This document shows, in pieces, positions 27,713 through 36,291 of a stretch of 49,138 nt of DNA (positions are counted from its first letter, which is position 1; the number at the start of each line of letters is the position of its first letter). The position numbers and the translations under genes were made by a program. The stretch is from Cellulosimicrobium funkei (GTDB taxonomy: Bacteria > Actinomycetota > Actinomycetes > Actinomycetales > Cellulomonadaceae), in the NCBI RefSeq assembly GCF_001019615.1, contig NZ_JNBQ01000030.1, positions 1 to 49,138 of the forward strand, given 5' to 3'. The notes below the pieces were generated by a model, which worked only from the letters and a program-made list of their open reading frames with translations, was not told the DNA's origin and made no database searches.

Positions 27713-27719
27713 GGGCGGC

Positions 27720-27956
27720 ATGAACGCCCCTCACGACGCCCGCCCGGTCGAGATCTCCGACGACGTCATCCGCCTCGGGCAGTTCCTCAAGCTCGCCGGC
27801 CTCGCCGAGTCCGGCGCCGAGGCGCGCGAGCTCGTCACGGAGGGCGAGGTCCGCGTCAACGGCGAGGTCGACACGCGCCGTGGCCGCCAGCTGCACCGCG
27901 GCGACATCGTCTCGGTCGACCATCCCCAGGGGACCGAGAGCGCGACCGTCGCCTGA
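27720..27956 (+). CDS. Small S4-domain RNA-binding protein (YbcJ/YaaA-like)
   Basis: A 78-residue protein that is almost only an S4 fold: IRLGQFLKLAGLAESGAEARELVTEGEVRVNGEVDTRRGRQLHRGDIVSVD. The motif matches stand-alone S4 proteins that bind structured RNA, possibly rRNA during assembly or rescue. It converges on the PPOX gene with eight bases between the two stops. The target RNA is not known. Confidence 0.88.
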   Translation: MNAPHDARPVEISDDVIRLGQFLKLAGLAESGAEARELVTEGEVRVNGEVDTRRGRQLHRGDIVSVDHPQGTESATVA

Positions 27957-27964
27957 GCGGACCG

Positions 27965-28369
27965 TCAGGCCATGTAGGTCGAGGCCATGACCTTGTCCGG
28001 CGTGAGCCGGAGCACGACACGCTCGGGGTTCGGCGAGAGCGCCCGGTAGCGGCGGCCGTACCGCGCGACGGCGTCCGCGACCTCGTCCGCGTCCTCGACG
28101 ACCTCGATCGTGCCCTCGAGAGTGATCCACCGGCCGCCCTCGACCTGGCACACCGCGGCCCGGGGTGCCCCGCCGTCCGCCCCCGGGAGGCGCGCGTTGC
28201 GGGCCTTGACCGAGGCACGGTTCGTCGTGATGCGCAGCACGCCCGCGTCCTGGTCCCACGTGAAGGCCACGGGGACGACGTGCGGCGTGCCGTCGGCGCG
28301 CAGCGTGGTGAGGGTCGCCAGGTGGCGCTCGGTGACGAAGACGAGCTGTTCGGGGTTGAGGCGCATCAC
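27965..28369 (-). CDS. PPOX-class flavin/F420-dependent oxidoreductase
   Basis: A 134-residue split-barrel protein of the pyridoxamine-phosphate-oxidase-like family, probably F420- or FMN-binding and dimeric. Family features are VTERHLATLTTLRADGTPHVVPVAFTWD, a strand with LRITTNRASVKARNA, CQVEGGRWITLEGTIEVV and the C-terminal RVVLRLTPDKV. A GTG at 28369 and an ATG at 28366 are both possible starts. TAGGCT at 28377-28382 ends seven bases before the GTG. The physiological substrate is unknown. Confidence 0.85.
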   Translation of the reverse strand: MMRLNPEQLVFVTERHLATLTTLRADGTPHVVPVAFTWDQDAGVLRITTNRASVKARNARLPGADGGAPRAAVCQVEGGRWITLEGTIEVVEDADEVADAVARYGRRYRALSPNPERVVLRLTPDKVMASTYMA

Positions 28370-28376
28370 GGCGTCG

Positions 28377-28382
28377 AGCCTA
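28377..28382 (-). promoter_or_regulatory. Probable -10 for the PPOX gene
   Basis: TAGGCT on the minus strand, seven bases before the GTG start, with no ribosome binding site between. Confidence 0.4.
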
Positions 28383-28394
28383 CGGGTTCCGTCG

Positions 28395-28415
28395 CCGGGC
28401 GCGGCAGGCGCCCGG
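28395..28415 (-). terminator. Hairpin after the Nudix gene
   Basis: CCGGGCGC pairs with GCGCCCGG around a GGCAG loop, 40 bases beyond the Nudix stop. The sequence CCGGTCGCCGG also occurs twice nearby, at 28412-28422 and 28442-28452. Confidence 0.5.
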
Positions 28416-28454
28416 TCGCCGGACGCCCCGTGCGTGGGCGGCCGGTCGCCGGTG

Positions 28455-28970
28455 TCAGGCGTCGAACCCGAAGGTCATGATCGGCGGCACCGCGCCCGCA
28501 CGCAGCGCCCGCAGGACGTGCAGCTCGTGCGGGACGACCGGGTCGGGCAGGTCGTCGAGCGTGAACCAGCGCAGGTCGGCCGCCTTGTCCCGCTCCTGGA
28601 GCACCGCGTCGCCGTCCCAGGCCTCGGCCGTGAAGAAGAAGTCGGCGCGCTGCTCGAGCGCCGGTCCTCCGGGCACACCGCGGTGCAGCACGGTGAGGGG
28701 CCGCAGGTCCGTCGGCGCGATCTCGAGGCCGAGCTCCTCGCGCGCCTCGCGCGCCGCGGCCGCCACGACCGACTCCCCCGGCTCGACGTGCCCGGCTGCG
28801 GCGGCCGCCCAGTACCCGTCCCGGTAGCCGGTGCCCTGCCGGAGCTGCAGCAGCACCTCGTCGCCCCGGCGCAGCAGGACGTACGCCGCGGGCACGACCC
28901 GGAACCGGTGCGACGCCGAGCCGTCGTCCCACGACGCGCGGGCGGCGCCGTCGACGGCCTCCTCCGTCAT
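28455..28970 (-). CDS. Nudix hydrolase
   Basis: A 171-residue Nudix protein. The Nudix box GHVEPGESVVAAAAREAREELGLEI (about residues 60-84) has every required Glu, Arg and Gly. Strands before it (AAYVLLRRGDEVLLQLRQ) and FFFTAEAWDGD after it fit an ADP-ribose- or dNTP-type pyrophosphohydrolase, but the substrate cannot be told. It starts four bases after the dnaE stop and is probably on the dnaE message, which could suit nucleotide-pool cleaning. Confidence 0.92.
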   Translation of the reverse strand: MTEEAVDGAARASWDDGSASHRFRVVPAAYVLLRRGDEVLLQLRQGTGYRDGYWAAAAAGHVEPGESVVAAAAREAREELGLEIAPTDLRPLTVLHRGVPGGPALEQRADFFFTAEAWDGDAVLQERDKAADLRWFTLDDLPDPVVPHELHVLRALRAGAVPPIMTFGFDA

Positions 28971-28974
28971 CGCG

Positions 28975-31900
28975 TCAGCCGACCAGGCAGGACGGTCCGA
29001 GCAGCGCCTTGAGGTCGCCGAACAGCGCCGGCGACTTCTCGACGCGCAGCCCGTCGCCCGCGCGGACGACGGTCGTCTTGCCGGGCTCGAGCACCTGGAC
29101 GTGGACCTCCGCCGACCCGGGGTGGGTCGCGAGCACCTCCCGCAGGCGGAGGATGATCGGCTCGACGCAGCGCGTGTGCGACACCTTCACGGCGAGCGGC
29201 GACTCCGCGCCCACGGTGATGTCGGGCAGCGACACCTCCATGGCCTGGAGCTGCATCGTGTCGTCCCGACGGCGCACGCGTCCGCGCAGCACGACCACCT
29301 GGTCCTCGGCGAGGATCGTGGAGTAGGCGAGGTACGTCTCGCCGAAGAACATGACCTCCACGGCGCCCTCGAGGTCCTCGATGGTCACCGCCGCCCACGG
29401 GTTGCCGTTCTTGCTCATCTTGCGCTGGAGCGACGTCACCAGACCCGCGATCACGACCGTCGACCCGTCCGGGCGGCCCTCGTCCGCGAGCAGGTTCGCG
29501 ATGCCCGTGTCGGCCGCACGCGTGAGCACGTGCTCGAGCCCCGAGAGCGGGTGGTCCGAGACGTACAGGCCGAGCATCTCGCGCTCGAACGCGAGCCGCT
29601 GCTTCTTGTCCCAGTCCGGGAGGTCGGGCACGTCGACGGAGAACGACATGCCGTCCTCGGCGTCGCCGCCGAAGTCGGCGAACAGGTCGAACTGCCCCTC
29701 GGCCTCCTTGCGCTTGACGCTGATGACCGAGTCGACGGCCTGCTCGTGCACGACGAGCAGCGCGCGCCGGGGATGACCGAGCGAGTCGAACGCGCCCGCC
29801 TTGATGAGCGACTCGATGGTGCGCTTGTTGCAGACGACCGCCGGCACCTTGTCGAGGAAGTCGGTGAACGACGTGAACGCGCCCTTCTCCTCGCGCGTCC
29901 GGATGATCGCGTCGACGACGTTCGTCCCGACGTTCCGCACGCCCGTGAGGCCGAAGCGGATGTCGTTGCCGACGGCCGTGAACTTCGCCGCCGAGTCGTT
30001 CACGTCGGGCGGGAGCACCGTGATGTGCATACGGCGGCACTCGTTGAGGTACAGGGCGAGCTTGTCCTTGTCGTCCCGCACGCTCTGCAGGAGCGCCGCC
30101 ATGTATTCGGTCGGGTAGTTCGCCTTGAGGAACGCCGTCCAGTACGCGACGAGGCCGTACCCCGCCGAGTGCGCCTTGTTGAACGCGTAGCCCGCGAACG
30201 GGACCAGCGTGTCCCACACCGCCTGGATCGCGCCGTCGGAGTACCCGCGCTCGCGGCAGCCGGCCTGGAAGGGCACGAACTCCTTGTCGAGGATCTCCTT
30301 CTTCTTCTTGCCCATCGCGCGCCGCAGCAGGTCGGCCTGGCCGAGCGAGTACCCGGCGAGGATCTGCGCGGCGCGCTGCACCTGCTCCTGGTAGACGATG
30401 AGCCCGTACGTCTCGTCGAGGATCTCCGCGAGCGGCTGCTCGAGCTCCGGGTGGATCGGCTCGATCTTCTGGAGGCCGTTCTTGCGCAGCGCGTAGTTCG
30501 TGTGCGAGTTCATGCCCATGGGGCCCGGGCGGTACAGCGCGATGACGGCCGAGAGGTCGTCGAACTTGTCCGGCTTCATCTGGCGCAGCAGCGCGCGCAT
30601 CGGCCCGCCGTCGAGCTGGAACACGCCCAGCGTGTCTCCGCGCGCCAGGAGGTCGTAGGACGCCTTGTCGTCGAGCGTGAGCGACTCGATCTCGATCGGG
30701 TCCTTGCCGTTCATCTCGATGTTCTCGAGCGCGTCGTCGAGGATCGTCAGGTTGCGCAGCCCGAGGAAGTCCATCTTGATGAGCCCGAGGCCCTCGGACG
30801 TCGGGTAGTCGAACTGCGTGATGACCGCGCCGTCCTGCGGGCGGCGCATGATCGGGATGATGTCGATGAGCGGGTCGCTCGACATGATGACGCCGGCGGC
30901 GTGCACGCCCCACTGCCGCTTCAGACCCTCGATGCCGCGCGCGAGCTCGACGACGCGCTGCGCCTCGGGGTCGGTGTCGTGGAGCTGGCGGAACTCCGCG
31001 GCCTCGGGGTAGCGCTCGTGCTTCGGGTCGAAGATCCCCGACAGCGGGATGTCCTTGCCCATGACGGCGGGCGGCATCGCCTTGGTGAGCTTCTCCCCCA
31101 TGGCGAAGGGGAAGCCCAGAAGGCGCGCCGAGTCCTTGAGGGCCTGCTTGGCCTTGATCGTGCCGTAGGTGACGATCTGGGCGACGCGGTCGTCCCCGTA
31201 CTTCTCCGTGACGTACCGGATGACCTCCCCACGCCGACGCTCGTCGAAGTCGACGTCGACGTCGGGCATCGACACGCGCTCGGGGTTGAGGAACCGCTCG
31301 AAGATCAGGCCGTGCTCGAGCGGGTCGAGCTCGGTGATCCCCATGAGGTAGGACGCCATCGACCCGGCCGCCGAGCCACGACCCGGCCCGACGCGGATGC
31401 CCTGCTCCTTGGCCCAGTTGATGAAGTCGGCGACCACGAGGAAGTACCCCGGGAAGCCCATCTGGATGATGACCTCGGTCTCGTACTGCGCCTGCTTGCG
31501 TGACGCGTCCGGGATCCCGTTCGGGTACCTGCGGTGCAGCCCGCGCTCGATCTCCTTGACGAACCAGCTCGTCTCGTCCTCGCCCTCCGGGACGGGGAAC
31601 CGCGGCATGTAGTTCGCCTTCGTGTCGAACGACACCTCGCACTGCTCGGCGATGAGCAGCGTGTTGTCGCAGGCCTCGGGCAGCTCCGCGAACACGCGGC
31701 GCATCTCCGCCGCGGACTTCACGTAGTAGCCGGTCCCGTCGAACTTGAACCGGTCCGGGTCGTCGAGCGTCGAGCCGGAGTTGATCGCGAGCAGCGCCTC
31801 CTGGCTCGACGCGTCCTCCTCGCGCACGTAGTGCAGGTCGTTCGTCGCGACGAGCCGCGCGCCGATCGTCTCCGCGAGGCGCAGCAGGTCCTGCGTGACC

Positions 31901-32511
31901 CGGGTCTCGATGTCGAGACCGTGGTCCATGAGCTCGACGTAGAAGTTCTCACGTCCGAAGACGTCCTGCAGCTCGCCCGCCGTCCGGACCGCCTCGTCCC
32001 ACTGGCCCAGCCGCAGGCGCGTCTGGATCTCCCCCGACGGGCAGCCGCTCGTCGCGATGAGGCCCTTGCCGTAGGTCTGGAGCAGGTCCCGGTCCATGCG
32101 GGGCCACTTGCCCATCTGCCCGTCCAGCGACGCCAGCGAGGACGCCCGGAACAGGTTGTGCAAGCCCTCGTTGTCCTTGGCGAGGAGCGTCATGTGCGTG
32201 TACGCACCGCGCGCCGAGACGTCGTCGGACTCCTGCCCCTGCTGGCCGAACCGCACGCGCGTCTGGTCGAACCGGCTCGTCCCCGGCGTGATGTACGCCT
32301 CGACACCGATGATCGGCTTGATGCCCTTCGCCTGCGCGCGCGACCAGAACTCGAACGCCCCGAACACGTACCCGTGGTCCGTCGTCGCGATCGCCTTCTG
32401 GCCCAGCCGCTCGACCTCGTCGAACAGGTCCCCGATCCGCGCCGCGCCGTCGAGCATCGAGTACTCGGTGTGGACGTGGAGGTGGACGAAGTCCTCTGTG
32501 GCGGTCGGCAT
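28975..32511 (-). CDS. dnaE: DNA polymerase III alpha subunit DnaE
   Basis: An 1178-residue replicative polymerase of the DnaE1 type. An N-terminal PHP domain begins at FVHLHVHTEYSMLDG (residues 8-22). The palm has the catalytic Asp pair in MPDVDVDFDE near residue 415, preceded by RVGPGRGSAAGSM. LYRPGPMG and the YQEQVQRAAQILAGYSLGQADLLRRAMGKKK finger region follow, then a helix-hairpin-helix and a C-terminal OB-fold (VVIAGLVTSLQRKMSKNGNPWA). The length is normal for actinobacteria. TAAGAT ends six bases before the ATG, so the message is probably leaderless. Confidence 0.98.
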   Translation of the reverse strand: MPTATEDFVHLHVHTEYSMLDGAARIGDLFDEVERLGQKAIATTDHGYVFGAFEFWSRAQAKGIKPIIGVEAYITPGTSRFDQTRVRFGQQGQESDDVSARGAYTHMTLLAKDNEGLHNLFRASSLASLDGQMGKWPRMDRDLLQTYGKGLIATSGCPSGEIQTRLRLGQWDEAVRTAGELQDVFGRENFYVELMDHGLDIETRVTQDLLRLAETIGARLVATNDLHYVREEDASSQEALLAINSGSTLDDPDRFKFDGTGYYVKSAAEMRRVFAELPEACDNTLLIAEQCEVSFDTKANYMPRFPVPEGEDETSWFVKEIERGLHRRYPNGIPDASRKQAQYETEVIIQMGFPGYFLVVADFINWAKEQGIRVGPGRGSAAGSMASYLMGITELDPLEHGLIFERFLNPERVSMPDVDVDFDERRRGEVIRYVTEKYGDDRVAQIVTYGTIKAKQALKDSARLLGFPFAMGEKLTKAMPPAVMGKDIPLSGIFDPKHERYPEAAEFRQLHDTDPEAQRVVELARGIEGLKRQWGVHAAGVIMSSDPLIDIIPIMRRPQDGAVITQFDYPTSEGLGLIKMDFLGLRNLTILDDALENIEMNGKDPIEIESLTLDDKASYDLLARGDTLGVFQLDGGPMRALLRQMKPDKFDDLSAVIALYRPGPMGMNSHTNYALRKNGLQKIEPIHPELEQPLAEILDETYGLIVYQEQVQRAAQILAGYSLGQADLLRRAMGKKKKEILDKEFVPFQAGCRERGYSDGAIQAVWDTLVPFAGYAFNKAHSAGYGLVAYWTAFLKANYPTEYMAALLQSVRDDKDKLALYLNECRRMHITVLPPDVNDSAAKFTAVGNDIRFGLTGVRNVGTNVVDAIIRTREEKGAFTSFTDFLDKVPAVVCNKRTIESLIKAGAFDSLGHPRRALLVVHEQAVDSVISVKRKEAEGQFDLFADFGGDAEDGMSFSVDVPDLPDWDKKQRLAFEREMLGLYVSDHPLSGLEHVLTRAADTGIANLLADEGRPDGSTVVIAGLVTSLQRKMSKNGNPWAAVTIEDLEGAVEVMFFGETYLAYSTILAEDQVVVLRGRVRRRDDTMQLQAMEVSLPDITVGAESPLAVKVSHTRCVEPIILRLREVLATHPGSAEVHVQVLEPGKTTVVRAGDGLRVEKSPALFGDLKALLGPSCLVG

Positions 32512-32517
32512 GCACCG

Positions 32518-32523
32518 ATCTTA
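32518..32523 (-). promoter_or_regulatory. Probable -10 for dnaE
   Basis: TAAGAT on the minus strand, exactly six bases before the ATG; no Shine-Dalgarno. The remaining bases to 32609 hold nothing else I can name. Confidence 0.5.
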
Positions 32524-32609
32524 GGCGTGCCCCACCGACACTCCGGCGAGGTCGCGCCGGGTCGTGCGGCACGTCACGCGGACGGCCCGAGGCGCCCCGC
32601 CGAGAACGG

Positions 32610-33131
32610 TCAGACGTCGGTCGTCAGGGTCTTGACGGCGTCGCGGTGGTCGATGCCCGCGTCGAGGTAGACAGGACCGGACACGGCGTAGCCGAGCCGC
32701 TCGTAGAAGCCGATCGCCTGGACCTGGGCGGAGAGGAGCACGCGCACGGCGCGGCGTCCGTCCGGTCCCGGGACCGCGTGCTCGGCGAGCGCGATCTCCT
32801 CCAGGGCGCGCATCACCGCGGCACCCGCGCCCGTGCCGCGCGCGGACGCGGACACCGCGACCCGTCCGATGTGGACCTCGCCCGGGTGCGCCGGGTCCGT
32901 GAGCAAGCGGCCCGTGCCGACGACCGCACCGTCTCGCTCGCGGTCGCGCACGAGGACGTGCGTCGTCGTCGCCGCGGTGTCGAGGTCGTCGATCTCCTCC
33001 TCGACCGGCACGCCCTGCTCGTCGACGAACACGGCGAGCCGCAGCGCGTGCGCGGCGGCCAGCCCGCCGTCGTCGACGACGCGCTCGACGACGAGCCGGC
33101 CCGTGCCCGCACCGGGGACGTCGTCGCTCAC
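32610..33131 (-). CDS. GNAT family N-acetyltransferase (ElaA-like)
   Basis: A 173-residue GNAT protein. [22 protein letters not shown] near residues 27-48 and VGTGRLL resemble the ElaA subgroup. [30 protein letters not shown] carries the acetyl-CoA loop, and [14 protein letters not shown] the C-terminal motif. The GTG overlaps the rluD-like stop (GTGA). It is last in the lspA-rluD unit; no link to lipoprotein processing or rRNA modification is evident. Confidence 0.87.
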   Translation of the reverse strand: MSDDVPGAGTGRLVVERVVDDGGLAAAHALRLAVFVDEQGVPVEEEIDDLDTAATTTHVLVRDRERDGAVVGTGRLLTDPAHPGEVHIGRVAVSASARGTGAGAAVMRALEEIALAEHAVPGPDGRRAVRVLLSAQVQAIGFYERLGYAVSGPVYLDAGIDHRDAVKTLTTDV

Positions 33132-34060
33132 GCGTACGCCCCGCGCAGGACCTCGAGCGCGTGCGCGAGATCCTCCGAGTACTCGCTCGTCAGCTCGAGC
33201 CACTGCCCCGTCGTCGGGTGCTCGAACCCGAGGCGCACGGCATGGAGCCACTGGCGGGTCAGCGCGACGCGCGAGGCCAGCACGGGGTCGGCGCCGTAGG
33301 TGAGGTCGCCCACGCACGGATGGCGCAGCGCGGAGAAGTGCACGCGGATCTGGTGCGTGCGCCCCGTCTCGAGGTGCACCTCGACGAGCGAGGCCGCGGG
33401 CAGCATCTCGAGGACCTCGTAGTGCGTCACCGAGGGCTTGCCCTCCGCGGTCACCGCGAACTTCCAGTCGGCGCTCGGGTGGCGCCCGATGGGCGCGTCG
33501 ATGGTCCCCGTCGTCGGCTCCGGGTGCCCCTGGACCAGAGCGTGGTAGACCTTCTCGACCGTGCGCTCCTTGAAGGCGCGCTTGAGCGCCGTGTACGCGA
33601 CCTCGCTCTTCGCGACGACCATGAGGCCCGAGGTCCCGACGTCGAGGCGGTGCACGATGCCCTGGCGCTCGGCCGCGCCCGAGGTGGAGATCCGGTACCC
33701 GGCTGCCGCGAGCGCACCGACCACGGTCGGGCCGGTCCAGCCCGGCGAGGGATGCGCCGCGACGCCGACCGGCTTGTCGACGACCACGACGTCGTCGTCG
33801 TCGTAGACGATCCCCATGCCCGGCACGGGCTCGGCGACGACCTCGACCGCCGCCGGTGCGGCGTCGGGCAGGTCGACCTCGAGCCACGCCCCCGGGACGA
33901 GCCGGTCGGACTTGCCGACCTCCCGACCGTCGAGGCGGACGGCGCCGTCCGCGGCGAGCTCCGCCGCGCGCGTGCGGGAGAGGCCGAGGAGGCGGGACAG
34001 GCCGGCGTCGACCCGCTCGCCCGCGAGGCCGTCCGGCACCGGCAGCGAGCGGAGGCTCAC
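33128..34060 (-). CDS. RluA/RluD family pseudouridine synthase
   Basis: A 310-residue enzyme that converts specific uridines in 23S rRNA to pseudouridine. An N-terminal S4 domain ([31 protein letters not shown]) is followed by the catalytic domain. [13 protein letters not shown] comes first, then the signature [16 protein letters not shown] with the catalytic Asp, [11 protein letters not shown] and [15 protein letters not shown]. It is coupled to lspA by a GTGA overlap, a pairing common in bacteria. RluD-like specificity is probable but not certain. Confidence 0.93.
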   Translation of the reverse strand: MSLRSLPVPDGLAGERVDAGLSRLLGLSRTRAAELAADGAVRLDGREVGKSDRLVPGAWLEVDLPDAAPAAVEVVAEPVPGMGIVYDDDDVVVVDKPVGVAAHPSPGWTGPTVVGALAAAGYRISTSGAAERQGIVHRLDVGTSGLMVVAKSEVAYTALKRAFKERTVEKVYHALVQGHPEPTTGTIDAPIGRHPSADWKFAVTAEGKPSVTHYEVLEMLPAASLVEVHLETGRTHQIRVHFSALRHPCVGDLTYGADPVLASRVALTRQWLHAVRLGFEHPTTGQWLELTSEYSEDLAHALEVLRGAYA

Positions 34061-34731
34061 CGCTCCTCCTCGCGGTCCGCGCGCACCGTCGTCGGGCCGG
34101 GCTCGGTGATCGGCTCGGCCTCGTCGCCCACCTCGTCGCCCGCTTCGTCGTCCCCGTGGCGGCTCCCGTCGAGCCCGATCCCGAGCACCGAGAGCACCGC
34201 GATCATCACCGCGGCGGCGACGATCGCGATGTCCGCGACGTTGCCCACGAACCAGTTCGCGTAGGCGATGAAGTCCACGACGTGCCCGCGGGCGAAGCCG
34301 GGCTCACGGAAGAACCGGTCGACGAGGTTCCCGAGCGCGCCGCCGAGCAGCAGACCGAGCGCGACCGCCCACGCGCGCGAGCCGATCCGGCTCACCATGC
34401 GCACGATGACGACCACCACGGCGACGACGACGATCGTCAGGAGCCAGGTCATCCCCGTCGCGATGGAGAGCGCCGCACCGGGGTTGTAGATGAGCCGGAG
34501 TCCCAGGAGAGAGCCCAGGAGGGGGATCGTGTCGTCGCCGAGCGTCAGGCTGGACTCGGCCCACCACTTGGTGAGCTGGTCGAGCACCAGGACGAGGGCG
34601 GCGAAGACGACGGTCCAGACCACCAGCACGCGCCGCGGACCGCGGCGTGCTGTGCTGGTGTCGGTACCGGACTCGGTGCCCGCGACGGCGTCAGCGGGTT
34701 CGGTGGGCTCGGGGCGCGCGGAGGTGGACAT
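34057..34731 (-). CDS. lspA: Signal peptidase II (lipoprotein signal peptidase)
   Basis: A 224-residue membrane aspartic protease that cleaves prolipoproteins after lipidation. Four membrane helices are visible: [38 protein letters not shown], the helix before [13 protein letters not shown], and [19 protein letters not shown]. The catalytic Asp residues lie in GNLVDR and NVADIA. About 25 residues at the N-terminus and 40 acidic residues at the C-terminus are extra. I chose the ATG at 34731; a GTG at 34749 adds six residues. CAGACT at 34740-34745 could be its -10. This enzyme would mature the two lipoproteins encoded in the window. Confidence 0.95.
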   Translation of the reverse strand: MSTSARPEPTEPADAVAGTESGTDTSTARRGPRRVLVVWTVVFAALVLVLDQLTKWWAESSLTLGDDTIPLLGSLLGLRLIYNPGAALSIATGMTWLLTIVVVAVVVVIVRMVSRIGSRAWAVALGLLLGGALGNLVDRFFREPGFARGHVVDFIAYANWFVGNVADIAIVAAAVMIAVLSVLGIGLDGSRHGDDEAGDEVGDEAEPITEPGPTTVRADREEER

Positions 34732-34800
34732 CGGCGGCAAGTCTGCCACGTCGGCCCCCGCCTCGGCGCGCCCCCTGCCCGACCGACGGGAGGACGGACC

Positions 34801-35262
34801 TCAGCGGCGCTCGGCGCGCTGCTTCGCCTCGACGGAGAGGTTGGCCCGCGGGAACGCCTGGAGGCGCGCCTTGCCGATCGGCAGCCCCGTCTCCTCGCAG
34901 GTCGCGTACGTGCCCGCCGCGATGCGGTCCAGGGCGTGCGACGTCTGCGCGAGGAGGTCGCGCACGTTGTTGACCAGGGTCAGCTCCTGCTCCCGCTCCA
35001 GGGCGCTCGAGCCGGAGTCGGCCTGGTCGTCGCCCGCCCCGTCGCCGGAGTGCCGCAGGAGGTTCGAGAGCTCCTCGTCCGCGGACGCGAGCTCACCCTC
35101 CAGGCGCTCCTTCTCGGAGAGGAGCTCGGCGGCGAGCTCCTCGACCTCCCGCAGGGTCCAGGGCTCCTCCCCGTCGCGCACGGGGAAGGACTTGACGTCC
35201 TTCGCGAGGTTCGGGAATCGGTCGCGCACGGCCGTTCGGGCCGCGGTGGTGAGCTTGGTCAT
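34801..35262 (-). CDS. TraR/DksA-family protein lacking most zinc-finger cysteines
   Basis: A 153-residue protein with a long coiled-coil region (about 40-105) and a C-terminal DksA-like module. DRIAAGTYATCEETGLPIGKARLQAFP keeps the spacing of the C4 zinc finger, but only one of four cysteines is present; the others are Thr or Ser or missing. Such zinc-free forms are common in actinobacteria. A role in binding the RNA polymerase secondary channel is possible but unproven. GGAGG lies seven bases before the ATG, and a good promoter stands upstream. Confidence 0.85.
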   Translation of the reverse strand: MTKLTTAARTAVRDRFPNLAKDVKSFPVRDGEEPWTLREVEELAAELLSEKERLEGELASADEELSNLLRHSGDGAGDDQADSGSSALEREQELTLVNNVRDLLAQTSHALDRIAAGTYATCEETGLPIGKARLQAFPRANLSVEAKQRAERR

Positions 35263-35289
35263 GTCGCCCCTCCAAGTTCGAGTCACGCG

Positions 35290-35318
35290 AGAGTAGACGC
35301 AGCGGCCGGTACGCACAA
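35290..35318 (-). promoter_or_regulatory. Promoter of the traR/dksA-like gene
   Basis: TTGTGC at 35318-35313 and TACTCT at 35295-35290 on the minus strand, with a 17-base spacer, give a predicted start near 35283 and a short leader with GGAGG. The spacer contains one arm of a 16-bp inverted repeat. Confidence 0.6.
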
Positions 35319-35377
35319 CACACCACGCCGGTCCGCCGAGGCGGAAAGACGCAGGTGCGAGGCGTACCGGCCGCTGC
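35299..35377. repeat. Perfect 16-bp inverted repeat between wag31 and the traR-like gene
   Basis: GCAGCGGCCGGTACGC at 35299-35314 is the exact inverse of 35362-35377. The 47-base centre contains a second small palindrome (TCCGC/GCGGA, 35332-35345). It may end the wag31 message as a long hairpin, or serve as a protein site, since one arm lies between the -35 and -10 of the next gene. Confidence 0.7.
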
Positions 35378-35396
35378 CGGACGGTCGACGCAGGTG

Positions 35397-36065
35397 CTAG
35401 ATGCCGGGAGCGAGGTCGCTCGTGCGGCTCGCCCCGCCGACGTTGCTGCGCGGCGGGAGGGCGCTGCCCCGGTTGTCCAGGTCGCCCAGCAGGTTCTGGA
35501 GGTAGCTCTTGAGGCGCGTGCGGTAGTCGCGCTCGAAGATGCGCAGCTCGTCGATCTTGCGCTCGAGGAGCGAGCGCTCCTGCTCGAGCTGCGACAGCGT
35601 GCGGTGGGAGGTCTCCTCGGCCTCGCGCACGATGCGCGTGCCCTCCTCCTTCGCCTCCGCGATGAGCCGGTCGCCCTCCTCCTGGCCCGAGCGCACGTAG
35701 TCGTCGTGCAGCTTCTGGGCGAGCTGGAGCATGCCGGTCGCCGACTCGGGCTCGGCGCCGTTCTTCGCGACGACGGCCTGCGAGATCGGTGCGACCGGAG
35801 CGGGCTCCGGCTCGGGCGCCTTGGGCGCCTCGACGACGGCGGGCTGCACCGCAGCGCTGGACGCGTCGGCCCGGCTGAGCTCGGCGATACGACGCTCCGC
35901 GGCAGCGAGCTTCGACTTGAGGTCCTCGTTCTCCTCCTGCACGGAGTTGAGGGTCCTCACCACCTCGTCCAAGAAGTCGTCGACCTCTTCGACGTCGTAG
36001 CCCTCGCGGAACTTCGTCGCCGAGAACTTCTTGTTCAGGATGTCCTCTGCAGTGAGCAGTGCCAT
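35397..36065 (-). CDS. wag31: DivIVA/Wag31 polar-growth scaffold
   Basis: A 222-residue DivIVA homolog that marks cell poles and recruits the elongation machinery. The membrane-binding N-domain LTAEDILNKKFSATKFREGYDVEEVDDFLDEV is followed by a first coiled coil to about residue 66 and a Pro/Ala linker (70-105). A long second coiled coil comes next (about 110-190), then a short C-tail. GAGGTGA stands before the ATG. In the usual place after ftsZ, sepF and yggT. I found no convincing promoter in the 226-base gap upstream. Confidence 0.97.
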   Translation of the reverse strand: MALLTAEDILNKKFSATKFREGYDVEEVDDFLDEVVRTLNSVQEENEDLKSKLAAAERRIAELSRADASSAAVQPAVVEAPKAPEPEPAPVAPISQAVVAKNGAEPESATGMLQLAQKLHDDYVRSGQEEGDRLIAEAKEEGTRIVREAEETSHRTLSQLEQERSLLERKIDELRIFERDYRTRLKSYLQNLLGDLDNRGSALPPRSNVGGASRTSDLAPGI

Positions 36066-36263
36066 CGGTTCACCTCATAGCGTTTGCGTGTCGGTCCGGG
36101 CGACCTCGCGATCACCAGAGTCCAAAGTAGCGGAGATTGCCCGTGGGGGCCGGGAGCGGCCGTGCGTTCGCGCGCCGCGCGCCCGTGTGGATGACGTGAC
36201 GGTCCGGCGTCGGGCCGGTCGCGGTCGGGGCGAACCGGACGTAGCGCACCACGGCCGGCGGGG

Positions 36264-36282
36264 CACGCGCACGGGGCGCGTG
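36264..36282 (-). terminator. Hairpin after yggT
   Basis: CACGCGC pairs with GCGCGTG around a five-base loop, ten bases beyond the yggT stop. The rest of 36066-36291 contains the wag31 upstream region and no gene I can support. Confidence 0.5.
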
Positions 36283-36291
36283 ACGTGCGTC

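Noticed and set aside
28412-28452. CCGGTCGCCGG repeated twice as a regulatory repeat
   Set aside because: Both copies lie in a GC-rich terminator region and match its local composition; likely chance.
28975-31642. Long frames antisense to dnaE on both strands
   Set aside because: Arg/His/Leu/Val-rich shadow frames of a well-conserved gene.
34801-35262. traR/dksA-like gene as a pseudogene because of missing cysteines
   Set aside because: The frame is intact with good promoter and ribosome site, and zinc-free forms are common in actinobacteria.
36075-36272. Small minus-strand frame upstream of wag31
   Set aside because: Low-complexity Arg/Thr/Ser product, overlaps the wag31 leader, no start signal.
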